Below, in pieces: positions 42,413 through 50,762 of a stretch of 64,000 nt of DNA. The notes under the pieces are model-generated. The model did not search any database. It had not been told where the DNA came from and worked only from the letters and a program-made list of their open reading frames with translations. Positions within the stretch are counted from its first letter, which is position 1. Each line of letters opens with the position of its first letter. A program made the position numbers and the translations under genes. Source of the DNA: RGDT01 sp964630925 (GTDB lineage: Bacteria > Planctomycetota > Planctomycetia > Gemmatales > Gemmataceae); assembly GCA_964630925.1 (NCBI GenBank), contig CAZVZK010000021.1, positions 1-64,000 on the forward strand. Direction: 5' to 3'.

Positions 42413-43087
42413 TCAGGCGTCGGGCGTCAGCTTCTTGCGCCGCCACCAGTAGCCCCCGCCGCAGGCGGCGGCGAGGCCGCACAGGGCCAGCGTGGTGGGC
42501 TCGGGGGTGTCCTGGCGGATGGGCTTGTCGCTCACCTCGACCGTGGCGCCGAGGCTGCCGAACAGGCCGGAGTTGGTCGGCCCGGGGGCGACGTACGACT
42601 TCATCGTGACGGTGAAGATGTAGTCGCCGATGGTGATCGACTTGGGGCCGGCGTCGGTGAACACGTTGTCCACGAGGGCGGTCTCGTAGGCGAACTGCCC
42701 GGTCAGCTTGCCGGCGAAGCTCAGTGTGCCGGTGAGGGGCGGCTGGGCGGGGACCGGGTTGGCGATGGAGATCTTGAGGCTCAGGCCGTAGTTGCCGGTG
42801 GCGCCGAGGTCGTAGATGGTGTCATTGGTGGGGGTGTTGACCTTGAGGTTGGTGGCGACGACGTTGGTCTTGCCCAGGGGGGCGGTGGCGGTCTTGTCGG
42901 CGTCGTTGGTGAAGCTGACGCTGCCGGTCTTGTCGCCGACGGCGAAGACGGCGGCGGGCGACATGGTCGGGGTCCAGTTGTAGGTCCACTGGAGCTTGTT
43001 GGCGGGGATCAGGGCGGCGTGCGCTCCGCCGGTGCCGAGGGCGACCATGCCGAGGGCGACAAGGCAAGCGGTGAGGGAACGATACAT
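42413..43087 (-). CDS. PEP-CTERM sorting-signal secreted protein
   Basis: 224 residues from the ATG at 43085-43087 (AAAGGA upstream). The signal peptide (SLTACLVALGMVALGTGGAHA) is followed by a beta-rich domain of about 165 residues (SVSFTNDADKTATAPLGKTNVV, GNYGLSLKISIANP). The C-terminal tail is TPEPTTLALCGLAAACGGGYWWRRKK: a PEP motif, hydrophobic helix and basic end, the classic exosortase substrate. It would be exported by Sec, processed at the PEP motif and attached to or released into the extracellular matrix. Its promoter lies about 190 nt upstream, so the mRNA has a long leader. Confidence 0.9.
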   Translation of the reverse strand: MYRSLTACLVALGMVALGTGGAHAALIPANKLQWTYNWTPTMSPAAVFAVGDKTGSVSFTNDADKTATAPLGKTNVVATNLKVNTPTNDTIYDLGATGNYGLSLKISIANPVPAQPPLTGTLSFAGKLTGQFAYETALVDNVFTDAGPKSITIGDYIFTVTMKSYVAPGPTNSGLFGSLGATVEVSDKPIRQDTPEPTTLALCGLAAACGGGYWWRRKKLTPDA

Positions 43088-43278
43088 GGGTAGGTCCTTT
43101 CTCGTCCGGGGCCGGCCCGTGCCGGCCCGATGAAGGTGCGGCCCTTCACTCCCCTCAAGTCGTCGTCGTCCTGGTGTGCGGAAGCGAATCATCCGTGGCT
43201 GTCCGACCTCCTCGGTTGTGGATCATGGTGGTTCCGGGCGGTGGGCGGGCTGTGCGTGCCCCGACCAACGGAGAGCGG

Positions 43279-43307
43279 AGTGTAAGAACGGCGCCGCGCC
43301 GTGTCAA
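43279..43307 (-). promoter_or_regulatory. Strong promoter TTGACA-N17-TACACT (minus strand) with long leader
   Basis: Perfect -35 (complement of 43302-43307), -10 TACACT (complement of 43279-43284), 17-nt spacer. Predicted start near 43272 gives a leader of about 185 nt before the PEP-CTERM ATG. No known riboswitch fold was recognised in the leader. Confidence 0.65.
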
Positions 43308-43326
43308 TGCCACCCGAAGCGCGGAC

Positions 43327-43458
43327 GGACGCCCCTGAAGGGGATGGGCTACAAGGCCAAGGCCCCTGAAGGGGCCTGAAGGCGAGCGTTGACCGGCTGT
43401 TCAGCCCCCTTCGAGGGGGCTTTGGTTCGTAGCCCACCCCTTCCAGGGGTGGGCGTCC
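43327..43458. repeat. Inverted repeat with GCCCCTGAAGGGG hairpin words
   Basis: The left arm 43327-43380 (ACGCCCCTGAAGGGG, ATGGGCTACAA, GCCCCTGAAGGGG) pairs with 43400-43458 (GCCCCCTTCGAGGGGGC, TTCGTAGCCCA, CACCCCTTCCAGGGG). Each arm contains its own hairpin. It lies in the 467-bp divergent gap 43088-43554, between the two promoters; the rest of the gap is leader sequence. Confidence 0.75.
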
Positions 43459-43482
43459 ATACACCCGCGGGCCGGCGCGTTC

Positions 43483-43511
43483 TTGACCCCGGCGGGGCCG
43501 GGGTTTAGGAT
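43483..43511 (+). promoter_or_regulatory. Promoter TTGACC-N17-TAGGAT
   Basis: -35 at 43483-43488, -10 at 43506-43511, ideal spacer, 43 nt before the hydrolase-like start. Same -10 as at 4725 and 15904. Confidence 0.65.
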
Positions 43512-43554
43512 GAAGCGGGAAGGCTGGTGCCACACCCCCGACGAGGAGCGATCG

Positions 43555-44748
43555 ATGCCTCTCATGCCGTTCGTTCGAGCGACCCTGGCGCTGTGCCTGA
43601 CGCTGGCCGTCCTGGCCCACACCCTCCCGGCCCCGGCGGCCGACGAGAAGGACACCTGGGACGTGGCCAAGTTCCCGACGGCGGACGGCGTCAAGCTGGT
43701 GGGCCGCTTCTACGCCCCGATGGGGAAGGACCGCAAGGCGGTCGTCGTCCTCCTGCACCGCTTCACGATGAAGGACGGCGGCAACAGCAAGGGCAACGGC
43801 TGGCAGGACCTCGCCCAGATGCTCCAGAAGGACGGCTACGCCGTCCTCAGCTTCGACTTCCGCGGCCACGGCGACAGCACGGAGGTCATGCCGGCCGTGT
43901 TCTGGAACAAGAAGCAGCACGTGCCTGGAGCGGGCTTCCTGAAGAAGACGGCGAAGAAGGGTGACAGGATCAGCTACACGCAGTTCAGCCCGTCGTACTA
44001 CCCGTACCTGGCCAACGACCTGGCGGCCGCCCGCGCCTACCTCGAGCAGCGCAACGACGCCAAGGAGGTGAACTGCGGCAACATCATCCTCATCGGCGCC
44101 GGCGAGGGCGCCACCGTCGGGTCGGCGTGGCTGTACAACGAATCGCGGCGGCGCAAGGACAAGACCGGCAAGCTGGTGCGCGGGGACCTCCTCAAGGGCC
44201 AGCCCACCGGCGCCGAGCCGGAGGTGCGCGACGTGGCCGCCGCCGTCTGGCTGAGCCTCAGCCCGAGCCTCGCCGGGCTGACGGCCGGCAACGAGCGCTG
44301 GCTGGTCGAGGCCGGCAAGTACAACAAGGTGCCCATCGGCTTCATCAACGGCAACGGGGCGCTGGACAACACCAGCCGCACCCTCTCGGGCAAGCTGCTG
44401 GCGTCCATCAAGCAGACGGGGAGCAAGGGGCCCAAGGAGAAGGACGGCAAGGGGATCAGCAAGGAGGGCGACCCGCTCAAGTACACCCTCCAGGTGATCA
44501 AGACCGCCAACCTGCGCGACGAGAAGCTCCTCGACGAGGAGAGCCTGAAGACGCTCAGCGGCATCCGCGCCCACCTCAACGAGCTAATGGAGGACCGCCC
44601 CAAGGAGTGGATCAAGCGCGGCGATCAGAAGGAGGTCCGCACCTTCTACACCGTGCCGCGCAAGGACTCCATCCTGAAGGTCGCGAAGGATTTCGGCACC
44701 GAGGGCCACGAGTGCGACATCCCGCTCATCAAGGGGGCGAAGGAGTGA
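43555..44748 (+). CDS. Secreted alpha/beta-hydrolase-fold protein, probably non-catalytic
   Basis: 397 residues; the ATG at 43555 is preceded by GAGGAG. The signal peptide runs through HTLPAPAADE. The fold is that of an alpha/beta hydrolase: VKLVGRFYAPMG, VVVLLHRFTMKDGG (oxyanion strand), AVLSFDFRGHGDST. However, the nucleophile elbow reads IGAGEGA, where GxSxG would be expected, so the Ser is replaced by Gly. A Lys-rich insertion (GSKGPKEKDGKGISKEGD) is unusual. It is likely an inactive or binding paralogue. It is followed by a large inverted repeat and the convergent dioxygenase gene. Confidence 0.75.
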   Translation: MPLMPFVRATLALCLTLAVLAHTLPAPAADEKDTWDVAKFPTADGVKLVGRFYAPMGKDRKAVVVLLHRFTMKDGGNSKGNGWQDLAQMLQKDGYAVLSFDFRGHGDSTEVMPAVFWNKKQHVPGAGFLKKTAKKGDRISYTQFSPSYYPYLANDLAAARAYLEQRNDAKEVNCGNIILIGAGEGATVGSAWLYNESRRRKDKTGKLVRGDLLKGQPTGAEPEVRDVAAAVWLSLSPSLAGLTAGNERWLVEAGKYNKVPIGFINGNGALDNTSRTLSGKLLASIKQTGSKGPKEKDGKGISKEGDPLKYTLQVIKTANLRDEKLLDEESLKTLSGIRAHLNELMEDRPKEWIKRGDQKEVRTFYTVPRKDSILKVAKDFGTEGHECDIPLIKGAKE

Positions 44749-44764
44749 CGCGTGCCGGGGGCGG

Positions 44765-44957
44765 TTACCTCACCCCCTAACCCCCTCTCCGAAGCGGAGA
44801 GGGGGGATCGCAAGAGTGAGAAGAGTGGCGGAGGCGAGGTGGCAGCGTCCCTTGAAGAGCCTCGCCGAACAGGGGGGCGTGCACCTCCCCGCCGTGTAGG
44901 CGATGATCTGACGATCCCCCCTCTCCGCTTCGGGGAGGGGGCTAGGGGGTGGGGTAG
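44765..44957. repeat. Large inverted repeat of CCCCCTAACC-type words
   Basis: Arms 44765-44810 and 44912-44957 are largely complementary around a loop of about 100 nt, and each arm also folds on itself (CCCCTCTCCG with CGGAGAGGGG). It fills the convergent gap between the hydrolase-like and dioxygenase genes. Same word family as 8012-8071. Confidence 0.8.
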
Positions 44958-44966
44958 TGCCCCGCC

Positions 44967-45617
44967 TCAGGACGCCGGCGTGAGGCCCAACACCACGTCC
45001 CACTTCGCCTGCAGCTCCTTCGCCTTCGACCCCTTGACCGGCACGAAGTCGGCCACCAGGGCGTCGCGCTCCTTGCCCTTGGCGCTGAGGAAGATGGCGT
45101 CCTTCGCGTTCATCGGGTGGCCCTTGACGTACATCTGCGTCGCCAGGAGTTTCTTCCTGCCGAGCATCACCTTGAAGTGGATGTGCGGCGTGCGGCCGGG
45201 GTACGGCACCGGCTTGATGGTGCGGAAGTAGTACTCGCCGGTCCCGCCGGTGAGGAAGCGGCCGAAGCCCTGGAAGTTGTTGTCGGCCTTCTTGCGGTTG
45301 GCGCTGCCGCTGTGCAGGTAGGCGCCGTTGCTGTCGCACTGCCAGATCTCGACGACGGCGTTACGGACGGGGTTGCCCCTGGCGTCGAGGATGCGTCCGC
45401 TGACGTGACTGACCTCGCCGACGGCGGGGGTGATCTTGTCGTTGATGATGAGCAGGTCGTTGTCGGTGTCGAGGGGCAGCTTGTCGGGGTAGAACGGCCC
45501 CTCGGTCTGGTCGGGGGTGCGGGTCAGGTCCTCGGCGAACGCGCCGGGCACGGTGAACCAGGCCGCCCCGAGGGCGAGGCCGGCGACGAATCGACGGCGG
45601 GAGTGGATGGGGTGCAT
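44967..45617 (-). CDS. Intradiol ring-cleavage dioxygenase-like protein (exported)
   Basis: 216 residues from the ATG at 45617 (an upstream in-frame ATG at 45647 is possible). The Arg-rich start SRRRFVAGLALGAAW suggests a Tat signal. The catalytic core has the Fe(III) ligands of protocatechuate/catechol 1,2-dioxygenases: Tyr in SNGAYLHSG, Tyr in YPGRTPHIHFKV and the two His in HIH. The segment VSGRILDARGNPVRNAVVEIWQCDSNG is the conserved family strand. Exported members occur in bacteria that degrade aromatic or lignin-derived compounds; substrate unknown. Confidence 0.85.
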   Translation of the reverse strand: MHPIHSRRRFVAGLALGAAWFTVPGAFAEDLTRTPDQTEGPFYPDKLPLDTDNDLLIINDKITPAVGEVSHVSGRILDARGNPVRNAVVEIWQCDSNGAYLHSGSANRKKADNNFQGFGRFLTGGTGEYYFRTIKPVPYPGRTPHIHFKVMLGRKKLLATQMYVKGHPMNAKDAIFLSAKGKERDALVADFVPVKGSKAKELQAKWDVVLGLTPAS

Positions 45618-45654
45618 GAGGGGTCTCCGGGGATGGGTGCCGATCAAGGACGAT

Positions 45655-46656
45655 TCATTCCGCGTTCTCGAACGCGGCGCCCGGCTCGACGCGCCCGGGG
45701 GAGACGCGCGGCCTGGGGTCCGACGCCTTGTCTTTCCTCCACACCAGCCGGGCCTTGTCCGCCGCCGCGTTGAAACGCAACGAGCCGTTGGCGGTGAGGA
45801 TGGCCTCGACGGCCGTCCCCGGCCCGCTCACGACCCCGTGGATGGCCACCTCCTTGCCGCGGAGGCGGGCGCGGGATCCGCCGCTCAGGGCGTTGATGTT
45901 CACCCGGCCCGTGGGGGCCTCCAGATCGACCGAGGAGCCGCCGTCGATCCCGGCGTGGATGGAGGCGTTCACGGTGGCGCGGAGGATGGCCCGCGATTTG
46001 TCGCTCACGGTCCGCTCGATGTGGACCTCGCGGGCCTCCAGGCGCGACGCGTCGAGCGTCGAGCCGCCGCTGATCGACCCGATGTGGAGGGTGCCGATGC
46101 GTCCCGCGAGCTTCACGACCTGGCCGTCCTTCAGGCTGTCGATGCGGTGGTGCCCCCCCGGCTGATCGAGCCTGACGGTGTCGGCTCGCTCTTTCACCTC
46201 GGCGAATACCTTCTCCAGGGCCGATATCCTCGTGAGCGCCTCGGCGAGTTTGGCCTCGGCCTCGTTACGCTTCTTGCCCTCGGCGGCGACCTTACCGGCG
46301 AGCGCCTTCTCTCGCGTCTCGGAGCCCTTGGCGGCCACGGCGGCCCGCTTCTCCCTGGCGGCCGCGGCGGCGAGTGCGGAGTCTGCCGATTCCTTCTGTT
46401 CCAGGAGCGCGGCGTACTCCGGCGTCTGCTCCGCCCTGACCACGTCGGGGCGCGTGGCCCAGAGCGAGAGGGTGGCGGCGGAGAGTGCGGCGACGGCCAC
46501 GATCAGGCCCCAGGGGCGGGCCGGCTCCGGCGGGGGAGGGGGCGGCGGCGCGGCCTCCTTGACGGCGAAGGGGGAGGCGCAGGCGGGGCAGGCCGGGCCG
46601 GCGGCCTCGTCTTCGGTGAGGAGGATGTCACAGTGCTGGCAGCGCGCGACGGCCAT
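45655..46656 (-). CDS. Zinc-ribbon/TM/coiled-coil protein with beta-repeat C-terminus (copy B)
   Basis: 333 residues. Zinc ribbon CQHCDILL with CPACASPF (residues 6-29), a proline run, a transmembrane helix (WGLIVAVAALSAATLSLWA), a coiled coil (about 75-150), then about 170 residues of Gly/Ser-spaced beta segments (GSISGGSTLDASRLEAREVHI, GIDGGSSVDLEAPTGRVNI, LSGGSRARLRGKEVAI) resembling a GIN/DUF2807-like solenoid. It is paralogous to the next gene. The first 61 codons and about 80 bases upstream are identical to that copy, while the rest has diverged to roughly half identity, which suggests gene conversion. Confidence 0.8.
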   Translation of the reverse strand: MAVARCQHCDILLTEDEAAGPACPACASPFAVKEAAPPPPPPPEPARPWGLIVAVAALSAATLSLWATRPDVVRAEQTPEYAALLEQKESADSALAAAAAREKRAAVAAKGSETREKALAGKVAAEGKKRNEAEAKLAEALTRISALEKVFAEVKERADTVRLDQPGGHHRIDSLKDGQVVKLAGRIGTLHIGSISGGSTLDASRLEAREVHIERTVSDKSRAILRATVNASIHAGIDGGSSVDLEAPTGRVNINALSGGSRARLRGKEVAIHGVVSGPGTAVEAILTANGSLRFNAAADKARLVWRKDKASDPRPRVSPGRVEPGAAFENAE

Positions 46657-46737
46657 CGGCGGGTCCGCTCATGGGCATGGGTGATTGTCGCCCCACGGCG
46701 GCTCTTGTGCAAGGGGCACGCCCTCGCGCGCCCGCCT
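46475..46737. repeat. 263-bp segment identical to 47551-47813
   Basis: By-eye alignment shows no difference between 46475-46737 and 47551-47813, offset 1076 bp. It covers the start codon, zinc ribbon and TM coding region and about 80 bp upstream in copies B and A. The copies diverge immediately outside the segment. Confidence 0.85.
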
Positions 46738-47732
46738 TATTTCACCTTCTCGAACGTGGCCCCCGATTCGACGCGTCCCGGCGAGAGGCTCGGCTCCGGG
46801 TCGTCCGGCTTCTCCTTCCGCCACGTCAGCTTCCCGCCGCTGTGCAGGTAGGTGAAGCGGAGTGAGCCTCCGGCGGTGAGCGTGGCGTCGACCTCGGTCT
46901 TCGTGCCGTGGACCTGCCCGACGAGGAACAATTCCTTGGTGCGGGCCTTCAGACGCGAGTCGCCGGTGATGGCGTTGATGAAGACGCGCCCGGCGGGGGC
47001 GTCGATCTCGACGGCCGAGCCCTCGGCTATGCCGTTGACGGAGACCGTGGCGGCGGCCTTGAGGACGGCCTTCGATTTGCCCTTGATGCCACGCTCGATG
47101 TAGATCTCGCGTGCGTCGAGGCGCGACGTGTCGAGCACCGCGCCCCCGCCGAGCGACCCGACGCGCAGCGTGGCGATCCTGCCGGAGAAGCGTACGACCT
47201 CGCCGTCCTTCACACTTTCGAGGCGGTGGCTGCCGCCTGGCTGGTCGAGTTTGATGGTGTCGGCGCGTTCCCTCTCCTCTGCCACCGCCTTCTCCAGGGC
47301 CGTGATCTTCGCCAGCGCCTCGTTGAGTTTTCCCTCCATCCCGCCGCGCTTCGACGACTCGGCGGAGAGCTTGCCGGCGAGCGCCTTCTCGCGTGCCGCG
47401 GCGGCGAGGGCATCGGCGGCGGCCTTTTTCAACCTCGCGTCGATGGCGGCGAGCTCAGAGTCTACGGCCTCCTTCTGCCCCAGGAGCGCAAGGTATTCGG
47501 GCGTCCGCTCGGGCGGTGTGGTGCCGCGCGTGGCGCAGAGGGAGAGTGCCGCGGCGGAGAGTGCGGCGACGGCCACGATCAGGCCCCAGGGGCGGGCCGG
47601 CTCCGGCGGGGGAGGGGGCGGCGGCGCGGCCTCCTTGACGGCGAAGGGGGAGGCGCAGGCGGGGCAGGCCGGGCCGGCGGCCTCGTCTTCGGTGAGGAGG
47701 ATGTCACAGTGCTGGCAGCGCGCGACGGCCAT
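46737..47732 (-). CDS. Zinc-ribbon/TM/coiled-coil protein with beta-repeat C-terminus (copy A)
   Basis: 331 residues with the same layout as copy B: CQHCDILL/CPACASPF ribbon, proline run, TM helix, coiled coil, then the beta-repeat region (GSLGGGAVLDTSRLDAREIYI, IAEGSAVEIDAPAGRVFI). Its stop at 46737-46739 abuts the leader of copy B, exactly the joint of a 1076-bp tandem duplication. Its 5' end overlaps the 3' end of the WD40 reading frame by about 150 bp. Probably an envelope-spanning structural or sensory protein; function unknown. Confidence 0.8.
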   Translation of the reverse strand: MAVARCQHCDILLTEDEAAGPACPACASPFAVKEAAPPPPPPPEPARPWGLIVAVAALSAAALSLCATRGTTPPERTPEYLALLGQKEAVDSELAAIDARLKKAAADALAAAAREKALAGKLSAESSKRGGMEGKLNEALAKITALEKAVAEERERADTIKLDQPGGSHRLESVKDGEVVRFSGRIATLRVGSLGGGAVLDTSRLDAREIYIERGIKGKSKAVLKAAATVSVNGIAEGSAVEIDAPAGRVFINAITGDSRLKARTKELFLVGQVHGTKTEVDATLTAGGSLRFTYLHSGGKLTWRKEKPDDPEPSLSPGRVESGATFEKVK

Positions 47733-47813
47733 CGGCGGGTCCGCTCATGGGCATGGGTGATTGTCGCCCCACGGCGGCTCTTGTGCAAGGGGCACGCCCT
47801 CGCGCGCCCGCCT
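47551..47813. repeat. 263-bp segment identical to 46475-46737
   Basis: Second copy of the conserved 5' duplication segment. Its upstream edge lies inside the WD40 reading frame, which has no stop before it. Confidence 0.85.
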
Positions 47814-50311
47814 GCGATCCGGGCGAATGCTTCCTTCGCCTCGCGCGTCTGGCGGGCGCCGGCGTATCCGGCCGCCAGCTCCCGCAGGAGGCGGGCCGCC
47901 TCGGATGTCTTCATCCGCTCCAACGCCTCGACGGCCCGGCCCTGGCGCAGGGCCTCCAGATCCGCCTCCGCCTGCTGCAGCAGACGCTGTAGCCGGCCCC
48001 GCGGCTCCAGGGGTGGGTCCTTCTTCAGCGCGCGGATGATGTCGCCCTCGACGGCGCTGCCGAGGGCGCGAAGCCGCCGCTCGGCCTCGATCCGGGCGTC
48101 GAAGGATTCCGCATCCAGGTCATCGAGCCACGCCCTCACCCGGTCCGCGTCCACCCTTTCGGGCGTGAGGCGTTCGCGGAGGAGGGAGGCGGCCCCGCGC
48201 GCTCGCCCCAACGCCCGGATGGCGGCGAACGCCTTGCCAGCGTCCGGGTCAGCGAGCCCACCCCAGGCATCGACGAGGCGCGCGGGGGGTGCCAGCTCAT
48301 CCAGATCCCAGACGAGGGCCGTCGCGTCCTCGCCCGCGGTCACCAGCCGCCGGCCGTCGCGGGTGAAGAAGGCGTCGATGACGCGGGGCAGCAGCGGGAG
48401 CGTCGCCCGCACCCGGCCCGACGCCGTCTCGACGAGGTGGACGCGACACGACGCCGTCACCTGGCGTGTGGATTTGCCCCAGGCCGGGTCGGTGACGTTC
48501 GGCCGCACCACGGCGAGCGTCCGCCCGTCCGGCGATGCGGCGAGGACACGCGCGTGAAATCCGACGGCCCTCCGCGGCACGGCGGGGCCGAGGCGCCATC
48601 CCCGGCGAACGTCCCACGCCTTCACGCCATCGGACGGCCACGCCGCCAGGACGCGCCCGCCGTTGAACAGCCGCGCCTCGGCGCCGCCCCCGCCCGGCGG
48701 GGTCTCGAAGAGGTGCCCACGCCCCGTCAGCGTCCGCACACGCAGGGCGGCCGCGCCCTTGGAGTGGTGCCGCGAGAGGAGGAGACTCGCGTACTCCGAC
48801 GTGCCGAGGAAGTACTCCCCGTCGGTGTTGCGGAATCGCGCCAGCTCCTTCCCGTCCGCCGCGTTGAGGATGATGAGCGCGGGGTAGTCGATGCGGCCGC
48901 GGCCCTCGTGCAGGATCACCCGCTTGCCGTCGGCCGTGGCCCTCACCTCGGCGACGGGCTGTTTCGCCGGCAGCGGGATGCCGCGCGTCTTCGCCCCCGT
49001 CCGCGCGTCGTACCAGGTGAACCTGCCGGGCGAGCCGACGCCCACCTGCCTGCCGTCGGGCGACCAGCCGACGCCGCGGAGGAGGCCCTCGCCGCGGATG
49101 CACCGGAGCATCCTGCCGGTGGCCAGCTCCCAGACGCGCACCTCGGAGGAGGACCGGCTGGCGACGCGCTCGCCGTCGGGCGAGACGGCGATGTCGATGC
49201 ACCCCAGCCCGAGCGCGAAGACCAGGAAGCCGGTCTTGACGCGGTGGTCCTCCGGCGTCGGCGCCTGCTTGCCCTCGCGCAGGTCCCAGGTGCTGATGAC
49301 CTGCCCGCTCGTCCAGGCGAGGAATCGGCCGTCTTCGCTGAACGTCATCCAGGGCCGCCACACGCCGTCGGAGGGGACGGCGGTACACTTCACCTTGCCG
49401 TCGGCCGGGCCGAGCACGACGACGCTGCTCTCGCGTGAGGCGAAGTAAAGCTCCTTGCCGTCCGCGGAGAAGGCGAGCCGCGAGCGGGCCGGGCCGCCGA
49501 CGGCGGTCCTGGTGACGCGCCCCGTCGTGAGGCTGACCAGCTCGACGTACCCCTCCTCCTTCGGGTCCGGGCCGGCCCGGCGCACGAGGACGGCGGCGGT
49601 CTTACCGTCGGGGGAGAGGGCGAAAGAGGAGATGCCGCCCTTCGGCCCGAGCCTGCCGACCTCGCGGCGCAGACGCGGGTCGATCAGGTGGACGCCCTCG
49701 GCGGCGAGGGCGAGACGTCCGAGCGGGTCGAACGCCAGGCCGGCGGGGTCGGGGCGGATGTCCAGCTCGGTCTCCGACCGCCGTTCGCCGGAGGGGAAGT
49801 CGTGGACCGAGAGGACGGCGGGATCATCACCGCGGGGCGACTGGCACAGGACGGCCAGGGACTTCCCGTCCTTACTGAAGGCGAGGTGTCTTGGGGTGCC
49901 ACGCGAACGGCCGTCGCCCCAGAGCGCCCGCCGCGTGCCGGCCCGCCAGTCCCAGATCCAGACCTCGTCGGCTTCGGAGCCGTGGCCGGTCACCAGGCCC
50001 TTGCCGTCGGGCGTGAAGGCGATGGAGTGGGTGAGATCTACCGGGGGCGGCAGGGCGACGAGGGGCCTGCCGGTCGCCCGCTCCCAGATGCGGATGTCGT
50101 CCCCGTAACTGGCGAGGAGCGAGCCGTCGCGGCTGATGGCGAGGCCGCCGTCCGTCGCCCAGAGGTGGCGGTAACGCACGCTGCCGAGCCGGGCGATGGC
50201 CCCGGCCGGCAGCGGGTCGCCGTACAGGTCGCGGCGTGCCACGGGCGGGGCCGCCGCGGAAAGCGCACCCGCCGAGAGGGCGAGTAGCGCGGGCAGGAGG
50301 AGTCGGAGCAT
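47579..50311 (-). CDS. Secreted WD40-repeat protein with overwritten C-terminus
   Basis: 910 residues in the open frame. The signal peptide (LRLLLPALLALSAGALSAAA) is followed by ten or more WD40-like units forming one or two beta-propellers (ISRDGSLLASYGDDIRIWERATGR, VSPDGERVASRSSSEVRVWELATGR, FTRDGRRLVTAGEDATALVWDLDEL). An all-helical region follows (residues about 690-830, AIRALGRARGAASLLRERLTPE), as in other planctomycete WD40 proteins. The last 80 or so codons (from RARACPLHKSRRG) read the duplicated leader and zinc-ribbon gene of copy A in another frame, so the native end probably lay near 47815. It starts 25 nt downstream of the coiled-coil gene. Confidence 0.75.
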   Translation of the reverse strand: MLRLLLPALLALSAGALSAAAPPVARRDLYGDPLPAGAIARLGSVRYRHLWATDGGLAISRDGSLLASYGDDIRIWERATGRPLVALPPPVDLTHSIAFTPDGKGLVTGHGSEADEVWIWDWRAGTRRALWGDGRSRGTPRHLAFSKDGKSLAVLCQSPRGDDPAVLSVHDFPSGERRSETELDIRPDPAGLAFDPLGRLALAAEGVHLIDPRLRREVGRLGPKGGISSFALSPDGKTAAVLVRRAGPDPKEEGYVELVSLTTGRVTRTAVGGPARSRLAFSADGKELYFASRESSVVVLGPADGKVKCTAVPSDGVWRPWMTFSEDGRFLAWTSGQVISTWDLREGKQAPTPEDHRVKTGFLVFALGLGCIDIAVSPDGERVASRSSSEVRVWELATGRMLRCIRGEGLLRGVGWSPDGRQVGVGSPGRFTWYDARTGAKTRGIPLPAKQPVAEVRATADGKRVILHEGRGRIDYPALIILNAADGKELARFRNTDGEYFLGTSEYASLLLSRHHSKGAAALRVRTLTGRGHLFETPPGGGGAEARLFNGGRVLAAWPSDGVKAWDVRRGWRLGPAVPRRAVGFHARVLAASPDGRTLAVVRPNVTDPAWGKSTRQVTASCRVHLVETASGRVRATLPLLPRVIDAFFTRDGRRLVTAGEDATALVWDLDELAPPARLVDAWGGLADPDAGKAFAAIRALGRARGAASLLRERLTPERVDADRVRAWLDDLDAESFDARIEAERRLRALGSAVEGDIIRALKKDPPLEPRGRLQRLLQQAEADLEALRQGRAVEALERMKTSEAARLLRELAAGYAGARQTREAKEAFARIAGGRARACPLHKSRRGATITHAHERTRRWPSRAASTVTSSSPKTRPPARPAPPAPPPSPSRRPRRRPLPRRSRPAPGA

Positions 50312-50336
50312 CGAGGCACCCCTGCTGGCGCCGGGC

Positions 50337-50762
50337 TCACAGCTCGCGGCGGATGCGATACAGCGTTCGCCCGATGTCGGTCAGCTCGTCGCGGAGGTGG
50401 TCGTAGGCCTTGCGGTTGATCGCCTTGTCGGCGGCCATCTCGCGGATGTGCCGGTCGAGGTGGCGGACCTCCTCGTCGATCTTCTCCAACACCGCCCGGA
50501 TAAAGCGGGGCCGGGCGTCACGCTCGGCGAGCTTGTGGATGGTGGAGGCGAGGCGTTCGATCTCCCTGGCGTGCTTGACGAGGTCGCCGTGGAAGCGGTG
50601 CTTGCCGAAGTGGGCGAGCACCTCCTCACGCAGCTCGCGGGCGTCGCGCTCCAGGCGGCGGGCGAGGCGGTCGATCTGGTCGTCGTCCTTCCCCTTGTCG
50701 CGGGCGTCGGCCACGCCGGGGGCGATGGCGGCGAGCAGGACGAACAGGGCCATTCGCGTCAT
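50337..50762 (-). CDS. Small secreted helical protein
   Basis: 141 residues from the ATG at 50760-50762 with AAGGAG eight bases upstream. The signal peptide (MALFVLLAAIAPGVADA) is followed by a charged all-helical chain (DQIDRLARRLERDARELREEVLAH, REIERLASTIHKLAERD), probably a helical bundle or coiled coil. I do not recognise a family. It lies directly upstream of the WD40 gene on the same strand, 25 nt away, so they are probably expressed together. Confidence 0.65.
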   Translation of the reverse strand: MTRMALFVLLAAIAPGVADARDKGKDDDQIDRLARRLERDARELREEVLAHFGKHRFHGDLVKHAREIERLASTIHKLAERDARPRFIRAVLEKIDEEVRHLDRHIREMAADKAINRKAYDHLRDELTDIGRTLYRIRREL

